Source: Thermoplasmatota archaeon
Lineage (GTDB): Archaea; Thermoplasmatota; Thermoplasmata; Thermoplasmatales; Thermoplasmataceae
Direction: 5' to 3'
Assembly (NCBI GenBank): GCA_023489425.1
Contig: JAMDCG010000008.1
Span: 1 to 50,966, forward strand
DNA: 50,966 nucleotides
Positions 25,600 to 34,162 of the stretch are shown here, piece after piece. Numbering within the stretch: the stretch's first letter is position 1; each line of letters begins with the position of its first letter. Made by a program: the position numbers and the translations under genes. Under the pieces are notes generated by a model, which was not told the origin of the DNA, made no database searches, and saw only the letters and a program-made list of their open reading frames with translations.

Positions 25600-26555
25600 A
25601 TTCGGTCCCTCCTGTACTGAAGGCTATACATGGACTTACTTCTGGAATATCCGTGAACTACCCTCTTGGTTTCCAGAAACATGCCTTTGCTGATAAAATA
25701 TTCCATCTTTTCTTCTATTGTTTCCTGGTCTTCCACCATATAGATATTCAGCTTTCCTCCCGCAGTTAATGATTTTATAATTTCATCAAGAGATTCATAT
25801 TGATTTACCGGGTTATTCATGATTATCCTATTGAATGGTCTCAATTCTTTTATAATTTTATAAGAATTTCCCTCATAAATATCAACATCCGATTGCAGTT
25901 TATTGATAGACAGATTATGCCTCAGCAATTCCACTGCATCACTGTTTATATCGCATGCAGCAATCCTGCATTTCCTTGTTTTAGCTATATTGAGTGTGAA
26001 TGGACCGATCCCGGCGAACATATCAAAAATATATTCTCCATCTTCAACGTTCCTTGAAACCAGGTATCTCTCAGTTGACAACCTGGGTGAGAAGTATGCT
26101 TTCTTCACATTAACCTGCATCAGGATGTTGTTCTCCCTGTACATTGTTACAGGATTATCTTCCCCGTATAGGAGTTTAAGGTCCCTGAGTCTGGTTTCTC
26201 CTCTGATCCCCATATCAAGGTATATGGTTCTTATGTTTCCTTTTGATCTCAATATGAACTGTACCATGAAATTATGATCAATCCTTTTTCTTTCATGAAT
26301 GATTGCTATGTCTCCTATGAGATCAAAGGAACCTGCATGCCCCTGTGGCATTATCTTCATTTCCCTCGGCTCACTCTCAAGTATTATATTTTCTTCGTTA
26401 TCTATGTTTTTGCTAACAGGTATGAGAATATGCTCTCCCTCCCTCCTGATTTCAAACTGGGGCAAAAAATAACCCTGTTTCTTCAGTCTTTCAAGTGCTT
26501 TCTGGGCATTATTCTTCTGAACCCTTACGTGAATTACTTCACTCAGACGAATCAC
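25596..26555 (-). CDS. trm5: tRNA (guanine37-N1)-methyltransferase Trm5
   Basis: Methylates N1 of G37 in tRNA using S-adenosylmethionine, preventing frameshifting. The product (319 residues from GTG 26555) has the N-terminal D1-D2 domains including GDIAIIHE, and a Rossmann domain with DMFAGIGPFTLNIA. The usual catalytic NLP/NPP-type motif appears as IIMNNPVNQYE. No ATG is available; GTG 26570 is the alternative start, five codons upstream. Either start overlaps the 3' end of hel308. Confidence 0.9.
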   Translation of the reverse strand: MIRLSEVIHVRVQKNNAQKALERLKKQGYFLPQFEIRREGEHILIPVSKNIDNEENIILESEPREMKIMPQGHAGSFDLIGDIAIIHERKRIDHNFMVQFILRSKGNIRTIYLDMGIRGETRLRDLKLLYGEDNPVTMYRENNILMQVNVKKAYFSPRLSTERYLVSRNVEDGEYIFDMFAGIGPFTLNIAKTRKCRIAACDINSDAVELLRHNLSINKLQSDVDIYEGNSYKIIKELRPFNRIIMNNPVNQYESLDEIIKSLTAGGKLNIYMVEDQETIEEKMEYFISKGMFLETKRVVHGYSRSKSMYSLQYRRDRI

Positions 26556-28596
26556 CCATAGCCTTTGCACTTCTTATTACGTTCTCTGCAAGAACTTTAG
26601 AAAATCCTCTCAGCATTGCTATACGCTGAATAGTTGAATTTGCAATATCTGATGGTTTTTTAAACCCGTTCTCATAAAGCCTTCTAGCCCTGACTCTTCC
26701 AATTCCCGGTATGGAAATCAAGGACATTATATCATCCCTGACACCCTCTTTCAATCTCAGGCTCAGCACATCCAGTGGATATGAAAGTTCCCTCCTGAAC
26801 TCTGTAGCCAGTCTTGAGGCTGCCATTACTATCCATTCAGCAGAGGACTTTCTAGATTCTATATCCCCGGACCCCACTGAGTATTTTTCCTCTATCTCAT
26901 ATATGGGAACCTCATTGATCCAGTCAAGCAGCAGCATAGCTGTCTTTCCTGCTGCCATATCATCCTCATCCTCCGGGCTCTCAGAAATCTCATCGAAAAA
27001 GGCGCTCAGTGCCGCATAGTCATCCCTATTTACAAAAAGTGTATAGATATCCGGCGTTTTGCATATGTTGTAGAGCATCCTGGCAACTGACATTTCCTCT
27101 TCGGTCTCTTCAAACATGTCGACGATGATCTTTGCAGTTTCTGGATCTATATACAGGTTTGCAGTTATAGTTCCTAGTCTTTCAGCCTTCAATATCTGGC
27201 CCTTTGCCTCAATGAAACCGTAATTTTCCAGATAGCCAATAACCTGATCTACATAGTCCTTTAATGTACCCTTCCCATTCTGAGATGCATAAAGTGTAGA
27301 GTCGAAGAATGTGTACAGCGAATCCAGGGTGGAACAGAAGTGGTTGCTTATTAGGGCCAGAGTGTTGAATCTCACGATCTTTTCCTTTCCCATTGCCGAA
27401 ACTACGGGCTCAACTCCATTTTCAAATAGATCCTTAACCTTATCAATGGCTCCCTGTGAAGGGCAGTATATGTAGGCCTCACCATGATCATCATATTTTG
27501 GCCGGCCTGCCCTTCCAAGCATCTGTTCTATTTCCATGTTTGAAATGTATGATGAATAGCCATCGGAAAACCTTGTCAAATCTCTTATTATAACAGCCCT
27601 GGCTGGAAGGTTAATACCTGCGGCTAGTGTTGGTGTTGCAGTTATGACCTTTATCCTTCCGTCCTTGAAGTTTTCTTCCACGAAAGTTCTGATCCTTGTG
27701 TTGAGTCCTGCATGATGGAATGCAACACCTCTTTTGGCAATTCTGTTCACGACCTCTGTATTCCTGTCTCCATCCTCATTAATAACATCGATGGAATCTG
27801 GAAACATTCTTTCATCCATCTGTTCACTTATATCCACGGCAAATTTTTCAGCCCTTTTTCTGGTGTTGAGAAAGAGGAGTACCTGCCCACCATCATAAAG
27901 AATCTTCCTTATAAGTTCATATATATCCTTTTTAAGGGAGCCTACCTGCTGAAATTCATCATCCAGTAGCTTATCCCTAAAAATGACAAATTTATTGAGT
28001 GGTACTGGCCTGAAATCACTCCTAACCACAGTTGCATCAAGCCACTCCCCTATCTGGGATGCATTCTGAAGGGTTGCAGACAGAGCTACTATCTGTATAT
28101 CTGGATTCACAATCCTTGCAGTTGTGCAGAGGATTTCAAGAGTTGGGCCCCTTGTCTGGTCCCCAATATTGTGGATTTCATCCAGTACCAGTACCGCAAT
28201 ATCATTGAAATAGTCTGGATTGTGGTGCATCAGAGAATCTGCTTTCTCGGATGTACAAACAATTACATCGAACCTGTTTACTATATCTGTCCCAGCATCC
28301 AGGTCTCCAACACTGAGAGCTACGGTAAACATCCCCTTTCCAATTGCCCTGAGTTCTTCAAACTTTTCCCTTGCCAGTGCCTTCAGGGGACAGATATACA
28401 TGGATTTTAATCCCTTTCTGGCTGCCCTTATTATGGAGTAATAGGCTATAAGCGACTTTCCTGAGGCTGTTGGTACTGAAACCAGGACGCTTTTACCCTC
28501 TTCTATGGCATCAATGGATCTTTTCTGGTGTTCATAGAGACTTACATCCTTACCTGAAAAATAGTAGTTTTTAATAATATCCATTGAGGTCTCCAT
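26539..28596 (-). CDS. hel308: Hel308-type superfamily 2 DNA helicase
   Basis: An ATP-dependent 3'-5' DNA helicase acting on forked and stalled replication structures. The 685-residue protein has Walker A VPTASGKS (41-48), ICPLKALAREK (motif Ia), DEIH at 139-142, LSATLQN (motif III) and QMLGRAGRPKYD (motif VI). A winged helix and ratchet domain follow, and a C-terminal helix-hairpin-helix (SIPGIGRVRARRLYENG). It is the first gene of a six-gene operon ending with the pgsA-like gene. Confidence 0.95.
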   Translation of the reverse strand: METSMDIIKNYYFSGKDVSLYEHQKRSIDAIEEGKSVLVSVPTASGKSLIAYYSIIRAARKGLKSMYICPLKALAREKFEELRAIGKGMFTVALSVGDLDAGTDIVNRFDVIVCTSEKADSLMHHNPDYFNDIAVLVLDEIHNIGDQTRGPTLEILCTTARIVNPDIQIVALSATLQNASQIGEWLDATVVRSDFRPVPLNKFVIFRDKLLDDEFQQVGSLKKDIYELIRKILYDGGQVLLFLNTRKRAEKFAVDISEQMDERMFPDSIDVINEDGDRNTEVVNRIAKRGVAFHHAGLNTRIRTFVEENFKDGRIKVITATPTLAAGINLPARAVIIRDLTRFSDGYSSYISNMEIEQMLGRAGRPKYDDHGEAYIYCPSQGAIDKVKDLFENGVEPVVSAMGKEKIVRFNTLALISNHFCSTLDSLYTFFDSTLYASQNGKGTLKDYVDQVIGYLENYGFIEAKGQILKAERLGTITANLYIDPETAKIIVDMFEETEEEMSVARMLYNICKTPDIYTLFVNRDDYAALSAFFDEISESPEDEDDMAAGKTAMLLLDWINEVPIYEIEEKYSVGSGDIESRKSSAEWIVMAASRLATEFRRELSYPLDVLSLRLKEGVRDDIMSLISIPGIGRVRARRLYENGFKKPSDIANSTIQRIAMLRGFSKVLAENVIRSAKAMGDSSE

Positions 28597-29064
28597 TTAT
28601 CTCGGATTTGAAAAGTGTTAATTAAGATTTATGAATTATCAGTCAGTAAAAAGATATTTGATCATGCATGCCATCAGATAGGCAAAGATTCACAGTCATA
28701 TTGTCAGTTATCAGTATAAAAATCAGGATATCATTGTCACTCTGGGTTCGTTCAATCAGAAAATAGAGAAAGGTAACACTAAAATGCGACGAATCTTTAT
28801 CATTTTCATGAAAAATAAGATAACAAATTTAATGACTTTAACAAGTTTAATTGATTTCTTCACTCTCTTTCCAGATTACAGGTACAATCTTTCACGCTAA
28901 TGAAATCTATCGTTCGTATAGGCTTGTTAAAGGTCACTGTAAAATTAAGGCTCCACAAAAACAACATTAGTTGTTGGCATTACAATACTGAATTTGTATT
29001 CCGTATCATAGTTCATACACTTAAGAAAGGGATGATAATATGAAATCATAAATTGGTGAAACTA
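28597..29064. other. Intergenic region between divergent genes, no gene seen
   Basis: About 470 AT-rich bases upstream of hel308 and of the split secreted-protein gene. All frames are short. The right end carries GGTGA (29055-29059), a ribosome-binding site for the next frame. No RNA gene could be made out. Confidence 0.35.
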
Positions 29065-29994
29065 ATGAAATATCAAATTAGAAAGAACTGGAAAAAAATA
29101 GCAGCATTAATTGTTGCGATTATAATAATAGCAGTACCAATTATTATTGTACGAAGTTCGCATAGGACAATTTCGAATTACGACTGTTCATCAAAGGTCA
29201 ATATAAACTACTCCAAGAAACTTGGATTTATGCCATACTTCACATTTAACCACATAATCATGAATGCGACATGCACTAATGAGTAAAGACATAATTACTT
29301 AAATACCAGTGTAAATGGCATCTTAAGCTCTAATTATGGTAATTCTCAGTTATCCACTACTATGTACATAGAAGGAAATTCCTCACCAAAATCGGATATA
29401 GGAGTTCAATTATGCGCCCCAAACGAGATCGGTGTTCCTGTCAGTATTTCACCAGTTGAACTCGAAACAAAAGTAGCTTTTCTTGAATCTCTTACCAGTA
29501 AATGTGAATCCATCTCTTCCACAATTGCATTAAGCAAAGAAAATAACGGTTCTTTTACATTATGTCTTAGTTTTTCTGGCTCTACAATTCACAGTAATAA
29601 CATCAACCCAGAAAACTCAATACCCATAAGGTTCTCTTTAGAAATATTCGTGAATAAAAATCTCTATACAAGATTCACGATAGATACTCATGATGTTACA
29701 ACATTTGAAGGCTCATTTAATTGTTCTAACGGGGCACAAGGCGTGTCTGCAATTGAAAACCTTTCTGGTAAGCTGTATCTTTATGATCTAAACACGTCTC
29801 TCCTATCTAAAGTAATATACATAGTTAACTACATAGGCGATTCATACAACTCAAATATATTTCAGACCAGTATATCCCCTTACAATCAATACAAACTTGT
29901 TGAACTGGAAAATGGTGCACTTAAAACACTATATGTATTGCCATGGCAGGAGGCACTGCCAGGAAGTGTGATATATGAAAAAGTGCCAATTTGA
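29065..29994 (+). pseudogene. Secreted or membrane-anchored protein gene interrupted by one in-frame TAA
   Basis: Two reading-frame segments lie in the same frame and are separated only by the TAA at 29284-29286. Before it: MKYQIRKNWKK, a hydrophobic anchor (about residues 13-30) and a short extracellular part. After it the frame stays open for more than 230 codons to TGA 29992, with several N-x-S/T sequons (for example NTS, NGS, NLS), as in glycosylated surface proteins. There is no frameshift. An internal ATG 29362 could start the second half but would lack an anchor. This is either a young nonsense pseudogene or a readthrough gene. No family is recognised. Confidence 0.6.
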
Positions 29995-30181
29995 TCGGTG
30001 ATGCCCAATAGGGACAACCACAAAGAACTTGATAAATGGCCAGGTTATTTATTTTCATGCCATCCTGTCCAGACATTCGATTCATTTCATCAGGAACAAT
30101 TTCTGGAACGCGATCGATCACGTCATCAAATCCACGGAACGAAAGGGAACAAAAATGACACTTCCAATTCAACAGGCACAC
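29921..30181 (-). CDS. Possible small zinc-finger-like protein, perhaps truncated
   Basis: A minus-strand frame that starts at GTG 30181 with WKCHFCSLSFRGFDDVIDR, a CxxC knuckle followed by a charged helical stretch, and then NNLAIYQVLCGCPYWA. The last about 25 residues are antisense to the end of the split secreted-protein gene and look unlike a natural protein end, so the 3' part may have been lost at a junction. A TATA-like element lies about 20 bases upstream. The call is weak. Confidence 0.28.
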   Translation of the reverse strand: MCLLNWKCHFCSLSFRGFDDVIDRVPEIVPDEMNRMSGQDGMKINNLAIYQVLCGCPYWASPIKLALFHISHFLAVPPAMAIHIVF

Positions 30182-30239
30182 AAAAAATGCAAATCTATAA
30201 AAAAATAAGTTTAATAATGATTAAAGATTATAATTCACA

Positions 30240-30755
30240 TCATTCTTTTACGCTAACAATGTCTCCAAAGGCCTCTTTTAGAGTACTTTCATATGAGTTG
30301 AAGACTTCATCAGGTAATTTTCCTCTGCCTTCATAGCATTTCCTTACTAGATGGAATTTAAGTTTCTTTAGTTTCAAATCCATTATGAGGTGGGGTAGCG
30401 TAAAAGGTGTTCCATTGGATAGTTCCACTCTATGAATGTCACCATAGGGTAAAGATACAAATTTAGGAGGTTGTTCCTTGAGAATATTCTCTATATTCTG
30501 TTCGATTTCTTTCCCTCTGGAGATATTGTCATCCACAAGTTTTATCAACTCCTCCTTTGTAACATTATATGTGGTTATTTCACCAGCAACTGGAACCATA
30601 CGCAAACTATTAGACATCTGGGTAGTATAAAGATCTCTCCTCCTCTCTTTCCCACTCATCATCTCAAACTGGAGAACCTCACTTTCAGTAAAAATAAGGT
30701 AATACTGAGTATTCAAAATAGCCGCATTGTCAATTGAACCAATTATGGATGTCAT
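30240..30755 (-). CDS. Hypothetical protein
   Basis: A 171-residue protein with no family I recognise. It starts with a beta-rich, hydrophobic segment (IDNAAILNTQYYLIFTESEV), followed by a Lys/Glu-rich helical middle (about 65-95) and a basic C-terminal half with FHLVRKCYEGRGKLPDEV. No signal peptide, membrane helix or cysteine motif is visible. The AT-only ATTTATAATTTA at 30772-30785 lies 17-30 bases upstream of its ATG, supporting expression from its own promoter. Confidence 0.55.
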   Translation of the reverse strand: MTSIIGSIDNAAILNTQYYLIFTESEVLQFEMMSGKERRRDLYTTQMSNSLRMVPVAGEITTYNVTKEELIKLVDDNISRGKEIEQNIENILKEQPPKFVSLPYGDIHRVELSNGTPFTLPHLIMDLKLKKLKFHLVRKCYEGRGKLPDEVFNSYESTLKEAFGDIVSVKE

Positions 30756-30771
30756 AATTGTTATAAGTAAG

Positions 30772-30785
30772 TAAATTATAAATAT
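30772..30785 (-). promoter_or_regulatory. TATA box of the hypothetical gene
   Basis: Minus-strand ATATTTATAATTTA, ending about 17 bases before ATG 30755; leaderless spacing. Confidence 0.4.
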
Positions 30786-30983
30786 CTACTGGAAAAGTTA
30801 ATCCTGTTTTGGCATCATCTAATGCTGCTTTGAATAAATAGGGAGGGGTGATTTTAAGTAACTATATGATCATTTAATTTTAAGCAATATTTCCTCCAGC
30901 TCTGATCGTTTACTATTACCTAGTAATCTGATCGTTGGAAGAAAAAAAATTTTCAACGCAACTTAAAGTAAAAAAAGAATAGG

Positions 30984-31625
30984 ATGAAAGGATATAAGGA
31001 TCCATTGAACAGACCTCATATCATATTGAACATGGCACAGAGCATAAACGGCTACATTTCAAAGATTTCCGGAGAGAGGGCATACATATCATCGGAAGAG
31101 GACAACATAAGGGTGCAAACCCTGAGGAATAAATCGGACGGAATTCTGGTTGGTTATAGAACAGTCATAAAGGATAATCCCTCACTGATTGCTCCTCAGA
31201 ATGAAAACTCACGAAGGCTCATAATTGATCCACATTGCAGTCTTACTCAAAATTACAGGGTAATGGATGGAAAGAGGAGAACCGTTATACTCAATTCAGA
31301 AAAAAATAAGAAAATTGATGATAATATAGAATATGTATACTGTGGAAAGCCGTTCAGTCTTGAAAAATCACTGGAAATAATCTATGAAATGGGTATTAGT
31401 TCAATGCTCGTAGAAGGTGGAAAAGTAACAGCTGAGTCATTTTTAAACAGAGGACTTGTGGATGAAATGTACATGTTTATAGGGGACCTATTTCTTGAAG
31501 AAGGTGGAATACTTTCTCCAACCACAAATAGGGAAATAAGAAATGTTATACTCGATGTGAGGATTATGAAAGGTGGGTTGCTGCTTAAGATTGACCCATC
31601 AAAATTTAAGAGGGAAACGAAATGA
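30984..31625 (+). CDS. arfC: 2,5-diamino-6-ribosylamino-pyrimidinone 5'-phosphate reductase (riboflavin pathway)
   Basis: Reduces the ribosyl side chain to ribityl in archaeal riboflavin synthesis, using NAD(P)H. The 213-residue sequence shows the RibD C-terminal/DHFR-like fold: PHIILNMAQSINGYIS, DNIRVQTLRNKSDGILVGY, TVIKDNPSL and SMLVEGGKVTAESFLN. The length is that of the stand-alone archaeal enzyme without a deaminase domain. It overlaps ahcY by four bases (ATGA). Confidence 0.92.
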   Translation: MKGYKDPLNRPHIILNMAQSINGYISKISGERAYISSEEDNIRVQTLRNKSDGILVGYRTVIKDNPSLIAPQNENSRRLIIDPHCSLTQNYRVMDGKRRTVILNSEKNKKIDDNIEYVYCGKPFSLEKSLEIIYEMGISSMLVEGGKVTAESFLNRGLVDEMYMFIGDLFLEEGGILSPTTNREIRNVILDVRIMKGGLLLKIDPSKFKRETK

Positions 31626-32851
31626 AAAGTAGTGGATATATGAGGCTGGACTGGGCCAGAACACACATGCCTGTTGTAAATAGTATAAGGGAAAGAATGA
31701 TCAGGGAAAAGCCGTTCAAAGGAGTAAGAATCGGCATGGCACTGCACGTTGAGGCCAAGACAGGAATTCTTGCATTACTGATGCAGGAAGGGGGAGCAGA
31801 TGTAACGATGTCGTCATGCAATCCCCTGAGTACAGATGATGCTGTTGTGAAATCACTGAAGGAAGATTATGGGATGAAGGTTTTTGCAAGAAAGGGCGAA
31901 ACTGAAGAAGAATACTACGAATATCTGAACAAGGTAATAGACAGTAAACCACAGATAGTTGTGGATGATGGCGGAGACCTTGTGAAGCTGTTGCACACGA
32001 GCAGATCCGAAATGAGAGATGGTGTTATTGGCGGTAACGAAGAAACAACTACCGGCGTGAACAGACTAAGGAACATGGAGAAGAAGGGAGATCTTAAATT
32101 CCCAATGTTCGATGTTAATGATGCACCAATGAAGCATCTGTTCGATAACAGATATGGAACAGGTCAGAGTGCCCTTGATGGTATAATGAATGCGACAAAC
32201 ATACTTATTGCTGGAAAGAGGGTATCAGTTGTTGGATTCGGTTTCTGTGGTAAAGGAGTTGCACTGAGAATGAAGGGCATGGGTGCAAGGGTTGTAGTAA
32301 CAGAAGTGGATCCGGTAAAGGCCAACGAAGCAACAATGGAAGGATATGATGTTATGCCCATCAAGGATGCACTTAAAGTTTCTGACATGGTTGTAACAGT
32401 GACCGGGGTAAAGTCAGTTGTTGATTTTGATTCGCTTAAAGACGCGAAGGATGGTATAATACTATCTAATGCAGGTCATTTCAACAATGAGATTGATCTT
32501 GATAAGCTGGAGAAGATGAGCAAGCAGAGTGAGCAGGTAAGGGATTATGTAAAGGGATACACACTGCAGAATGGAAAAAAGATCTATGTTATAGCTGATG
32601 GAAGGCTGGTAAATCTGGCAGCTGGCCAGGGGCATCCAGTTGAAATTATGGACATGAGTTTTGCTATCCAGGCTCTGACAGCAGAACATCTCCTCAAAAA
32701 TCACAAGGATCTGGAGAACAAAGTTTACCCCGTCCCATTTGAAGTGGATCAGGATGTTGCAAAAATCAGGCTGGAAAGCCTTGGAATCAAAATCGATGAA
32801 TCAACAGAAGAACAGATCAGGTACAGTGAATCATGGGAGGAGGGCACGTGA
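31622..32851 (+). CDS. ahcY: S-adenosyl-L-homocysteine hydrolase
   Basis: Splits S-adenosylhomocysteine into adenosine and homocysteine, relieving product inhibition of the many methyltransferases (KsgA, Trm5 and fibrillarin are in this window). The 409-residue protein has ALHVEAKTGILALLMQEGGA, the NAD-binding VVGFGFCGKGVALRMKGMGA and the conserved GQGHPVEIMDMSFA near the C-terminus. A substrate-binding DDGGDL segment is present. It lies inside a coupled operon, overlapping both neighbours by four bases. Confidence 0.96.
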   Translation: MKSSGYMRLDWARTHMPVVNSIRERMIREKPFKGVRIGMALHVEAKTGILALLMQEGGADVTMSSCNPLSTDDAVVKSLKEDYGMKVFARKGETEEEYYEYLNKVIDSKPQIVVDDGGDLVKLLHTSRSEMRDGVIGGNEETTTGVNRLRNMEKKGDLKFPMFDVNDAPMKHLFDNRYGTGQSALDGIMNATNILIAGKRVSVVGFGFCGKGVALRMKGMGARVVVTEVDPVKANEATMEGYDVMPIKDALKVSDMVVTVTGVKSVVDFDSLKDAKDGIILSNAGHFNNEIDLDKLEKMSKQSEQVRDYVKGYTLQNGKKIYVIADGRLVNLAAGQGHPVEIMDMSFAIQALTAEHLLKNHKDLENKVYPVPFEVDQDVAKIRLESLGIKIDESTEEQIRYSESWEEGT

Positions 32852-34068
32852 GCGAAAAGAAACCTGTAGTACTCATAATAATGGATGGTCTTGGCGACAG
32901 GCCATCCGCACTTCTTCATAATAGGACTCCAATGGAGTCAGCATATATGCCAAACATGAACAGGATGGCGCGAAATTCCATAAGTGGCCTCATGCATCCA
33001 TTCAGAGAAGGAGTTGTCTGTGGTTCAGATACATCTCATCTATCCATCCTGGGGTATGATCCAGAGAAATATTACACTGGAAGGGGGCCATTTGAGGCTC
33101 TTGGTCTAGGTATGAAAGTAGAACCAGGAGATATTGCATTCAGGGCAAACTATGCCACGAGGGAGGGAAAAATCATAACTGACAGGAGAGCTGGCCGTAT
33201 AGATAAAAGCACGGAGCAGTTGAGCAAAGATATCTCTTTCAAGGTAGATGACGTTACCATCCAGGTTGCCTCAGGTGTTGAGCACAGGGCAGCATTACTC
33301 ATGAAAGGTTCTGGTCTTTCAGACAAGGTCAGGGATACAGACCCACATGAAGCTGGCAAGGAATATCACGAACCAGAATTCTCCGAGGAAGAGGGCAGAA
33401 AGACTTCATATATACTGAAAAATTACATGAAAAAGATGCGTTCAATCCTTGACTCACATCCTTTCAATCTGGATCTGATTAGTAATGGAAAAATGCCGGC
33501 AAATGAATTGTTGATTCGGGGAGCCGGGAGTGCACCAAAGCTTGAACCATTTGAGAGAAAATATGGGATGAAGGCCGGGTATGTTATTGGAATTCCAATG
33601 ATCAAGGGACTTGCTGAGATGATTGGGATGGAGGAGATTAATGTTGAAGGAGTCACAGGAAGCACAAACACAAACTATAAGGGAAAAATAAAAGCTGTAG
33701 CGGAAGAAATAGGAAATTACGACTTCATCCTGGTAAATATTAAGGCAACCGATGTAGCTGCACATGATAAGAATCCATTATTAAAGAAGGAGGTAATGGA
33801 AAGAATAGATGAAGCAATGGAACCCCTGGTAGGTCTTAGGGATAAGGCATTGTTCATCCTGACAGGAGATCACTCAACATCTTCAGTCAATGGTGAGCAT
33901 ACTGGAGACCCGGTACCAATCATGTTTTACAGTGATGGATTAAACAGGAGGGAAAGTGAAGCCTTTAATGAAAAGTCATGCTCCAAAACTGGTTTTTCAC
34001 TGAGAGGACTGAATGTAATGGACTATGCTCTTCAACTGACAGACAGGCTTGAAAAATATGGGGCTTGA
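32848..34068 (+). CDS. apgM: 2,3-bisphosphoglycerate-independent phosphoglycerate mutase, archaeal type
   Basis: Interconverts 3- and 2-phosphoglycerate in central carbon metabolism. The product (406 residues) belongs to the alkaline phosphatase superfamily: metal-binding Asp in VLIIMDGLGDRP, the SDTSHLSILGYDP motif with the active-site Ser, GRGPFEALGLG, and metal ligands in ATDVAAHDKN and LTGDHST. I start at GTG 32848, which overlaps the ahcY stop as GTGA and follows GGAGGAGGG. ATG 32833 is in frame but would put the ribosome-binding site inside the gene. Confidence 0.94.
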   Translation: MSEKKPVVLIIMDGLGDRPSALLHNRTPMESAYMPNMNRMARNSISGLMHPFREGVVCGSDTSHLSILGYDPEKYYTGRGPFEALGLGMKVEPGDIAFRANYATREGKIITDRRAGRIDKSTEQLSKDISFKVDDVTIQVASGVEHRAALLMKGSGLSDKVRDTDPHEAGKEYHEPEFSEEEGRKTSYILKNYMKKMRSILDSHPFNLDLISNGKMPANELLIRGAGSAPKLEPFERKYGMKAGYVIGIPMIKGLAEMIGMEEINVEGVTGSTNTNYKGKIKAVAEEIGNYDFILVNIKATDVAAHDKNPLLKKEVMERIDEAMEPLVGLRDKALFILTGDHSTSSVNGEHTGDPVPIMFYSDGLNRRESEAFNEKSCSKTGFSLRGLNVMDYALQLTDRLEKYGA

Positions 34069-34151
34069 TACCCAGACATTAATGTAAGTTTACCTTTAAT
34101 CACGAATTAAACAAACATTTTACTTCACAACATATAGCTTTTAAAGTAAAT

Positions 34152-34158
34152 AAAAAAA
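34152..34158 (-). terminator. T-run terminator of the glmM operon
   Basis: Seven T residues on the minus strand four bases after the glmM-like stop codon. Confidence 0.5.
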
Positions 34159-34162
34159 TTTA

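Noticed and set aside
32833..32847. ATG 32833 as the start of apgM
   Set aside because: The GTGA overlap with the ahcY stop and the GGAGGAGGG site just before GTG 32848 favour the later start.
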